A program made the translations under genes and the position numbers. From Lachnospiraceae bacterium (GTDB lineage Bacteria; Bacillota; Clostridia; Lachnospirales; Lachnospiraceae), in NCBI GenBank assembly GCA_017412265.1, contig JAFPYK010000248.1:1-26080 (forward strand): DNA of 26,080 bases, in the 5' to 3' direction. Positions 21,174 to 26,080 of the stretch are shown here, piece by piece (position 1 is the first letter of the stretch; each line of letters begins with the position of its first letter). The notes under the pieces were generated by a model that ran no database searches, had not been told where the DNA came from, and saw nothing but the letters and a program-made list of their open reading frames with translations.

Positions 21174-22088
21174 ATGAGATCGAAAGTATGGATTGCCGTG
21201 GTTGCGGTACTGCTTGTGTTATCGATGGTCGGCGGAGGGATCGCCGCGTCGGTCAACCGGAAGAACCGGGAGGCAGAGACAACCACGAAGGGGGAAGAGA
21301 CGCCGGAGAAGAAGCCCGGCGGGAAGGAAGAGCCGGGGACGAAGGCGTCGGATGAGACGACGACGGAGCCGGTGACGGATGAGTCGACGACTGAAGAGCC
21401 GGAGACGAAAGAGACTGAGACGAAGAACATTGACAAGAGCAAGCCGATGGTCGCCCTGACATTTGACGACGGGCCTTACGAGGGGAAGACCGATGTGATC
21501 CTGGATATACTGGAGGAGCATCCCGGCGCGGCCGTGACATTTTTTGAGCTGGGTGACCGGATGCTGAAGTATCCGGACATTATCCGCAGAGAAGAGGAGC
21601 TGGGCAGCGAGGTCGGTGCGCACAGCTACGGGCACAGGCGCCTGACGGAGCTGACGGCGGATCAGATCGCCGAGGATTTCAAGAAGCAGCAGAAGGTCTT
21701 TCAGGAGATCCTGGGACATGACATGACGGTCTACCGGCCGCCTTACGGCAAGATGAATGCGGACGTGCACGCGCAGATCAAGGCGCCTCTTATTATCTGG
21801 ACCGTGGACACCAAGGACTGGTCCCATGATAATGCTCAGAAGCTGATCGAGACCTTCAAGAAGGAGGGCGCGAACGGCATGCTGGACGGCAAGGTGGTGC
21901 TGATGCATTCCACGAAGGATTCGACCGTGGAGGCCATGAAGACCGTGGTGCCCTGGCTGATCGACGAGGGATACCAGCTGGTGACAGTGACCGACCTTGC
22001 CAGATACGGATATGACACCGAGATGAAGGCCGGCAAGGATTATGGCTACAAGTTCTTTACGGGACTTGGAGCAGCCAAGCAGGAATAA
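21174..22088 (+). CDS. Polysaccharide deacetylase, probably peptidoglycan GlcNAc deacetylase
   Basis: A 304-residue exported or membrane-anchored enzyme. MRSKVWIAVVAVLLVLSM is a signal-anchor, followed by a 65-residue Thr/Glu/Lys-rich linker (residues 30-90) of the wall-spanning type. The NodB domain has all motifs: TFDDGP (catalytic Asp98, metal Asp99), HSYGH (metal His150, His154), RPPYG (188-192), DTKDW (Asp212) and LMHST (His245). It should remove acetyl groups from peptidoglycan or another GlcNAc polymer outside the membrane. The start is uncertain: ATG 21174 gives the cleanest signal, but GGGAG is 14 bases away; an in-frame GTG at 21159 would add five residues and has GGAAG nearby. A promoter with WalR-like repeats precedes it and a terminator follows, so it is a single-gene unit. 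Confidence 0.9.
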   Translation: MRSKVWIAVVAVLLVLSMVGGGIAASVNRKNREAETTTKGEETPEKKPGGKEEPGTKASDETTTEPVTDESTTEEPETKETETKNIDKSKPMVALTFDDGPYEGKTDVILDILEEHPGAAVTFFELGDRMLKYPDIIRREEELGSEVGAHSYGHRRLTELTADQIAEDFKKQQKVFQEILGHDMTVYRPPYGKMNADVHAQIKAPLIIWTVDTKDWSHDNAQKLIETFKKEGANGMLDGKVVLMHSTKDSTVEAMKTVVPWLIDEGYQLVTVTDLARYGYDTEMKAGKDYGYKFFTGLGAAKQE

Positions 22089-22102
22089 AGAATGAAGAGA
22101 AG

Positions 22103-22140
22103 GAGCCGCGTACAACTTGCCTGTATGCGGCTCTTGTTTT
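22103..22140 (+). terminator. Terminator after the deacetylase gene
   Basis: GAGCCGCGTACA (22103-22114) pairs with TGTATGCGGCTC (22122-22133), with one G-U pair, around a 7-nt loop; TTGTTTT follows. Confidence 0.85.
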
Positions 22141-22145
22141 ATAAT
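22117..22145 (+). promoter_or_regulatory. uppP promoter embedded in the upstream terminator
   Basis: TTGCCT (22117-22122) and a perfect TATAAT (22140-22145) are 17 bp apart. The -35 lies in the loop of the deacetylase terminator and the -10 begins at the last T of its T-run. The uppP start is about 45 bp further on. Confidence 0.6.
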
Positions 22146-22190
22146 ATGAGCATATGATGCGCGACGATGTGGAAAGGAGTCTGCATTGAT

Positions 22191-23030
22191 ATGAGTACGT
22201 TGATTGAGATCTTAAAAGCATTGATTTACGGTCTGGTGGAGGGCGTTACCGAGTGGCTGCCCATCAGCAGCACCGGCCATATGATCCTTCTGGACGAGTT
22301 CCTCGGCCTGAATGTCACGGATGCCTTCTGGAACCTGTTCCTGGTTGTCATCCAGTTCGGCGCGATCCTTGCGGTTGTGGTGCTCTATTGGAACAAATTG
22401 TGGCCGTTCGGCCTCACGGACAACCGCCCTTATGTGAAGAAGGACATCCTGCTTCTGTGGGTGAAGTGCGTGATCTGCTGCATTCCTGCCGCGGTGGTGG
22501 GACTGCTCTTCGACGATAAGCTCGACGAATTATTCTACAATCCGACCTGCGTGGCACTGGCGCTGATCGTCTTCGGTATCGGCATCATCGCGACGGAGAT
22601 CTTCCGGGCCGGGCAGCGGCCGCGTATCCGGAACGTCATGGAGATTACATATAAGGACGCTCTGCTTCTGGGCCTGTTCCAGGTGGTTGCCGCGATCTTC
22701 CCCGGCGCTTCCCGCTCGGGACTGATGATCATCGGCGGCCTGCTTCTGGGTCTGAACCGCCGGGTGGCTGCGCGGTTCTCATTCTATGTCGCAGTGCCTG
22801 TGATGGCCGGGGCGAGCCTCCTGAAGATGGTGAAGTTTATCGGCAATCCGATCACGGTGACCGAGGTGATCGTCCTGCTCGTGGGCATGGCTTCGGCATT
22901 TATCGTTTCGATGGTTGTGATCCGTACGATCATGAACTACGTCCGGACGCATAATTTCAAGATCTTCGGCTACTACCGGATCGCGCTGGGCATCCTGGTG
23001 CTGGTGTATTTCGGTTTCTTTGCGAAATAA
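22191..23030 (+). CDS. uppP: Undecaprenyl-diphosphate phosphatase UppP (BacA)
   Basis: An integral membrane enzyme that converts undecaprenyl pyrophosphate to undecaprenyl phosphate, recycling the carrier lipid of wall synthesis; overproduction gives bacitracin resistance in other bacteria. The diagnostic motifs are present: ExxxE as LVEGVTEWLPISSTGH (Glu17, Glu21; Ser and His of the SSTGH element) and FPGASRSG in the second half. About seven or eight hydrophobic helices and 279 residues fit the family. ATG 22191 is chosen because AAAGGAG lies 11 bases upstream and the protein then begins MSTLIEILKALIYGLVEG as in relatives; an in-frame ATG at 22167 has no ribosome site. A hairpin without T-run lies after the stop, and the sigma-like gene follows 39 bp later, probably in the same transcript. 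Confidence 0.95.
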   Translation: MSTLIEILKALIYGLVEGVTEWLPISSTGHMILLDEFLGLNVTDAFWNLFLVVIQFGAILAVVVLYWNKLWPFGLTDNRPYVKKDILLLWVKCVICCIPAAVVGLLFDDKLDELFYNPTCVALALIVFGIGIIATEIFRAGQRPRIRNVMEITYKDALLLGLFQVVAAIFPGASRSGLMIIGGLLLGLNRRVAARFSFYVAVPVMAGASLLKMVKFIGNPITVTEVIVLLVGMASAFIVSMVVIRTIMNYVRTHNFKIFGYYRIALGILVLVYFGFFAK

Positions 23031-23032
23031 TT

Positions 23033-23048
23033 CCCCGGCGGCCCGGGG
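23033..23048 (+). other. GC-rich hairpin between uppP and the sigma-like gene
   Basis: CCCCGG (23033-23038) pairs with CCGGGG (23043-23048) around CGGC. There is no T-run, so it is more likely an mRNA-processing or stability element, or chance, than a terminator. Confidence 0.35.
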
Positions 23049-23069
23049 TTGACGGACAGGGAGAGTGAG

Positions 23070-23867
23070 ATGGAACAGGAACGATTTCTGGCAAAACTGC
23101 AGGCCCTGATGGAGAGAGCGGAAGCGCAGGGGCAGATCCTGGAACGTGAGGAGATCGCCCGCGAGCTGCCGGACCTCTCGGAGGAACAGTTCAGCCTGGT
23201 GGTTTCGTATCTGGCGGAGCACCAGGTGCGGATCCGCGGGATCGCATTTGCCCCACAGGAGAGGGACGAGGAGGCGGCCGGTGAGGAGCTTCGGCAGGCG
23301 ATGGAAGAGCTTGCGGAGGAATCGCCGTATTTCGCGGCATATTATGAGGAGATGAAGCGGCTGCCGTCGCTCTCCGAGGAGGAAGAGGATGAACTCTTCG
23401 CCAAGGCGGGCGCGGGAGATGAGAAGGCCAGGGACCTGCTGCTGAAGACGCAGCTGCCGCTGGTGGCGGAGACGGCCCTGCTTTACCGGGACCAGGGGAC
23501 GCGGCTGGATGACCTGATCCAGGAGGGCAGCCTGGGGCTGATCCTGGGGCTGGAGACCGCGATCGCGGAGGAAGCGGATGACTGGAGGAGATGTGTCTCC
23601 GAGGTCATCCTGGAGACGCTGGAGAACGCGGTCTATGAAGATAACGCGCAGGTGAGCGTCAGCAGGAAGAGTGTGGAACAGGCACAGAGCATCCGGGAGG
23701 CAGCGAAGGAGTTCGGGACGGAGTTCGGCCGGGAGCCGACGAAGGAACAGCTGGCAGAGTACCTCGAGATGGATGCGGAGGTGCTGGCGGATATACTGAA
23801 GCTCGGATCGGACGAGAAGGATTTCCTCTCCGCCGGGGAGGAAGAGGAGGAGCGAAATGAGCAGTGA
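23070..23867 (+). CDS. Sigma-70-like protein lacking region 4
   Basis: A 265-residue acidic protein resembling the housekeeping sigma factor in pieces. Residues 8-55 (MERAEAQGQILEREEIAREL and on) look like region 1.1. SPYFAAYYEEMKRLPSLSEEEE (85-106) looks like region 1.2. GDEKARDLLLKTQLPLVAETA, then LDDLIQEGSLGLILGLETA (116-164) matches regions 2.1-2.2, the core-polymerase contact. The expected aromatic, basic regions 2.3-2.4 for -10 recognition are replaced by an acidic stretch. FGREPTKEQLAEYLEMDAEVLADIL (219-243) matches region 3.0. The protein ends in an acidic tail with no region 4. It may bind core polymerase or an anti-sigma factor without normal promoter recognition (inference). ATG 23070 has AGGGAG six bases upstream. 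The end overlaps the next gene by 11 bp. Confidence 0.72.
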   Translation: MEQERFLAKLQALMERAEAQGQILEREEIARELPDLSEEQFSLVVSYLAEHQVRIRGIAFAPQERDEEAAGEELRQAMEELAEESPYFAAYYEEMKRLPSLSEEEEDELFAKAGAGDEKARDLLLKTQLPLVAETALLYRDQGTRLDDLIQEGSLGLILGLETAIAEEADDWRRCVSEVILETLENAVYEDNAQVSVSRKSVEQAQSIREAAKEFGTEFGREPTKEQLAEYLEMDAEVLADILKLGSDEKDFLSAGEEEEERNEQ

Positions 23868-25005
23868 GAAGTTTGTGGTGACGGCGGGACAGATCTGCCT
23901 GGATATCTCGCCGAAGTTTCCGGAACATCTGACTTATGAGAGAGTGGACCAGGTGTTTTACCCCGGCAAGCTCTCCACGATGGACGGCCTTGTGCTGGCC
24001 CTCGGCGGGGCGGTCGCGAACACCGGCCTGGCGATGCAGAAGATGGGCACGAAGGTGCGCTTCATGGGCAAGGTGGGCACGGACGGCTTCGCGGACGTGG
24101 TTCGGCGGATGCTTCTGGACGACGGCGGCGACGATACGTATCTGCTGACGGATACGACGGCGGAGACTTCCTGCACGATGGTTCTGGCCCCCCGCGGGCT
24201 TGACCGGATGTTCCTGCAGGTCCCGGGCGCGAACAATACATTTACCGCCGAGGACGTCAATTATGAGGGCGTGAAGGGCGCGTCGCTGTTCCATTTCGGG
24301 TATCCCGGGATCATGCGCCGGTTCTACTTAAATGACGGGGAGGAGCTCGTGAAGATGTTCTCCCGCGTGAAGGAGCTGGGCGTCGCGACGTCGCTGGATA
24401 TGGTTTTCGTGGATCCGGACACGGAGAACGGCCACGCGAACTGGCGCCAGATCGTGAAAAATGTGATTCCTTATGTGGATTTCTTCGTGCCGAGCGCGGC
24501 GGAGCTCTGCTTCGAGCTGGATCCGAAGCTCTATGAGAGCTGGGTCGAGCGGGCCGGCGGGCGCGACGTGACAGAAGTGATCTCCATCGAGCATGACATC
24601 CGTCCGCTGGCGGACCAGCTGATGGAATGGGGCGCGAAGGTGGTCATGATCAAGTGCGGCCTGCAGGGCCTGTATCTGCGCACCGCGGGTGCGGAGAGGC
24701 TTCTCGGGGCAGGCGAGGAACTGGGACCGGTCCTGGCGAGAGACTGGGCGGACCTGGAGATGTTTGAAGAGAGCTACGTGGCGGATGTCGTGAAATCCGG
24801 CGTGGGCGCGGGAGACGCATCGATCGGCGCGTTCCTGTGCGCGGTGCTCAGGGGCTTCCCGGTGCGCAGATGCCTGCAGTACGCCGCGGGCGCGGGCTGC
24901 GGCTGCGTGGAGCAGTATGACTCGCTCTCCGGCGTTCCGACGTTCGAGGAGATGGACGCGAGAATGGCCGCGGGCTGGAAGAAGCAGGGACTCAAGATCG
25001 ACTGA
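23857..25005 (+). CDS. PfkB-family carbohydrate/nucleoside kinase
   Basis: A 382-residue ribokinase-like protein. The N-terminal signature is ALGGAVANTGLAMQKMG (substrate Gly-Gly and Asn), followed by VGTDGFADVV. The C-terminal PfkB signature is KSGVGAGDASIGAFLCAVL with the anion hole GAGD and catalytic base Asp near residue 320. VVMIKCGLQGLYLRT is the usual strand and turn before it. It phosphorylates a sugar, nucleoside or related alcohol; the substrate cannot be assigned. It is longer than ribokinase (about 310) by several insertions, notably around 220-250 (ESWVERAGGRDVTEVISIEHD). ATG 23857 lies within the sigma-like gene, preceded by GAGGAG, giving an 11-bp overlap and probable coupling. 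Confidence 0.88.
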   Translation: MSSEKFVVTAGQICLDISPKFPEHLTYERVDQVFYPGKLSTMDGLVLALGGAVANTGLAMQKMGTKVRFMGKVGTDGFADVVRRMLLDDGGDDTYLLTDTTAETSCTMVLAPRGLDRMFLQVPGANNTFTAEDVNYEGVKGASLFHFGYPGIMRRFYLNDGEELVKMFSRVKELGVATSLDMVFVDPDTENGHANWRQIVKNVIPYVDFFVPSAAELCFELDPKLYESWVERAGGRDVTEVISIEHDIRPLADQLMEWGAKVVMIKCGLQGLYLRTAGAERLLGAGEELGPVLARDWADLEMFEESYVADVVKSGVGAGDASIGAFLCAVLRGFPVRRCLQYAAGAGCGCVEQYDSLSGVPTFEEMDARMAAGWKKQGLKID

Positions 25006-25040
25006 GCTGCCTGCGGGGGTGAAAGGATAGGGGAACATCA

Positions 25041-26080
25041 TTGAGATCACAAAACACACATACATTACGTAAATTCATCCGGTACTACCGGCCTTATCGG
25101 TGGGAGCTTGTGCTGGATCTGTTCTGTGCGCTCTTCATCAGCGTCGTGGACCTGCTCTACCCGCAGCTATTGCGCTCGAGCATCAACGGGCTGTTCCGGG
25201 GAGAGCGGCAGGCGATCCTCGCCACCCTCCCGTGGATCGCGGTCGCCCTGGTGACCGCTTATGTCCTGCAGACGCTGGCAAAATATTATGTGACGAACCA
25301 CGGCCACGTGATGGGCGCCAAGATGGAGCGTGACATGCGAAGGGAGCTCTTCGACCAGTACGAGCGGCTGTCCTTCTCCTACTATGACAAGGGCAATACC
25401 GGCCAGCTGATGGCCCGCCTGGTCTCGGACCTGTTCGACATCTCGGAGATGGCGCATCACGGCCCGGAGAACCTCTTCATCGCCTCGATCAAGGTCATCG
25501 GCGCCTTCATCTTCCTCTTCATCATCCAGCCGAAGCTTGCCCTGATTCTCTGCGTGGTGGTCGCCATGATGGTGGCTTTCTCGGTGAGCCAGCGCAAGGC
25601 GATGCGGGAGACATTTGCGGACAACCGGCGCAAGATCGGCGATATCAACGCGACGCTGCAGGATTCCCTCTCGGGCATCCGGGTGGTGCAGGCATTTGCA
25701 AATGAGCCGGTGGAGGAGGAGAAATTCCGCCGGGGCAACGAAGCCTTCCTGCAGTCCAAGCGCAACAACTACCGGGCCATGGGGCGGTTCGCGAGCGGCA
25801 ACTCGTTCTTCACGGGCATGCTCTATACCGTGACGTTGGTTTTCGGCGGGCTCTTCATCGCCAACGGCGATATGGAACCCTCGGACCTGGCCATGTATGC
25901 GCTCTATATCGGTGTGTTTGTCAGCCCGATCCAGATCCTGGTGGAGCTGATGGAGATGCTGCAGAAGGGGCTGTCGGGCTTCCGGCGCTTCCTGGAGGTT
26001 GTGGAGACGGAGCCGGAGATCGTGGACGCGCCGGACGCCGAGGACATCTTGCACCCGGACGGAGAGATCTGCTACGACGA
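25041..26080 (+). CDS. ABC exporter, membrane-spanning part (gene continues past the window)
   Basis: The open frame runs from TTG 25041 to the last base without a stop, giving 346 residues. The translation starts LRSQNTHTLRKFIRYYRPYR and contains the ABC transporter transmembrane domain type 1 (PF00664): several hydrophobic helices, the coupling-helix and loop pattern YERLSFSYYDKGNTGQLMARLVSD, then GIRVVQAFANE and FLEVVETEPEI leading to the nucleotide-binding domain. The ATPase domain itself lies beyond the window. It is therefore probably a half-size exporter working as a dimer, for lipid, peptide or drug; the substrate is unknown. TTG is chosen because AGGGGAA lies about six bases upstream and the N-terminus matches the family start. 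It follows the PfkB gene by 35 bp with no terminator. Confidence 0.9.
   Translation, partial: MRSQNTHTLRKFIRYYRPYRWELVLDLFCALFISVVDLLYPQLLRSSINGLFRGERQAILATLPWIAVALVTAYVLQTLAKYYVTNHGHVMGAKMERDMRRELFDQYERLSFSYYDKGNTGQLMARLVSDLFDISEMAHHGPENLFIASIKVIGAFIFLFIIQPKLALILCVVVAMMVAFSVSQRKAMRETFADNRRKIGDINATLQDSLSGIRVVQAFANEPVEEEKFRRGNEAFLQSKRNNYRAMGRFASGNSFFTGMLYTVTLVFGGLFIANGDMEPSDLAMYALYIGVFVSPIQILVELMEMLQKGLSGFRRFLEVVETEPEIVDAPDAEDILHPDGEICYD

Noticed and set aside
25100..25333. 77-residue plus-strand frame inside the last gene
   Set aside because: It is the wrong frame; the frame from TTG 25041 stays open to the window end and encodes an ABC exporter membrane domain.
1..26080. Mobile element, prophage, CRISPR or toxin-antitoxin system
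   Set aside because: No transposase, integrase, spaced short repeats, or toxin/antitoxin-like pair was found; gene content and base composition are even throughout.

Overview
The window reads as chromosome from a GC-rich, low-G+C-phylum-type anaerobe, most likely a Lachnospiraceae-like member of Clostridia (inference). Support: strong AGGAG-type ribosome binding sites, TTG/GTG starts, TTGACA-N17-TATAAT-type promoters, hairpin-plus-T-run terminators, a Firmicutes-style 6S RNA, a CWB2 surface protein end, a DUF3810 protein, a CFI-box protein and a BMP-domain protein without signal peptide. Coding is dense; all genes are on the + strand except one HD-domain hydrolase. No tRNA, rRNA, CRISPR array, insertion sequence or phage gene was seen, so this looks like core chromosome rather than a mobile region.

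Layout. 1-552: 3' end of a CWB2 cell-wall protein, facing a minus-strand stand-alone (p)ppGpp-hydrolase-like HD protein (675-1301) across a palindrome-rich gap. 1490-5256: a tightly packed set of MFS transporter, DUF3810 membrane metallopeptidase-like protein, dUTPase and a CobW-type GTPase. 5298-8782: from a near-consensus promoter, two tandem paralogous esterases, mannose-6-phosphate isomerase and a ROK fructokinase, closed by a terminator. 8957-9223: an 88-residue single-pass membrane protein with its own promoter and terminator. About 9331-9513: 6S RNA, followed 20 nt after its terminator by a PAP2 phosphatase gene. 10340-12941: a cytosolic ParB-like/BMP fusion protein coupled to a metallophosphoesterase. 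13087-16073: FtsH and a zinc-ribbon/CFI-box protein. 16145-18554: RecN and a Nudix hydrolase. 18651-21042: aldo/keto reductase, a two-helix membrane protein, and a short-chain dehydrogenase. 21174-22088: a secreted or anchored peptidoglycan/polysaccharide deacetylase. 22191-26080: UppP, a truncated sigma-70-like protein, a PfkB kinase, and the start of an ABC exporter that leaves the window.

Themes. Cell-envelope functions recur: CWB2 protein, PAP2 phosphatase and UppP (two different routes to dephosphorylate undecaprenyl pyrophosphate or similar lipids), the deacetylase, and FtsH. ManA plus ROK fructokinase feed fructose and mannose into glycolysis. RecN, dUTPase and Nudix are genome or nucleotide maintenance.

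The most interesting items are: (i) the ParB-like/BMP fusion with its partner phosphoesterase, which looks like an intracellular ligand-sensing pair; (ii) a sigma-like protein with region 1.1/1.2/2/3 similarity but no region 4, in an overlapping operon; (iii) three 11-bp-phased TTTACA-type repeats upstream of the deacetylase that match the WalR box on the opposite strand; (iv) a CobW-type GTPase without the CxCC metal motif; and (v) a PAP2 gene with no visible promoter other than that of 6S RNA. I did not find a clear defence or other large undescribed system.
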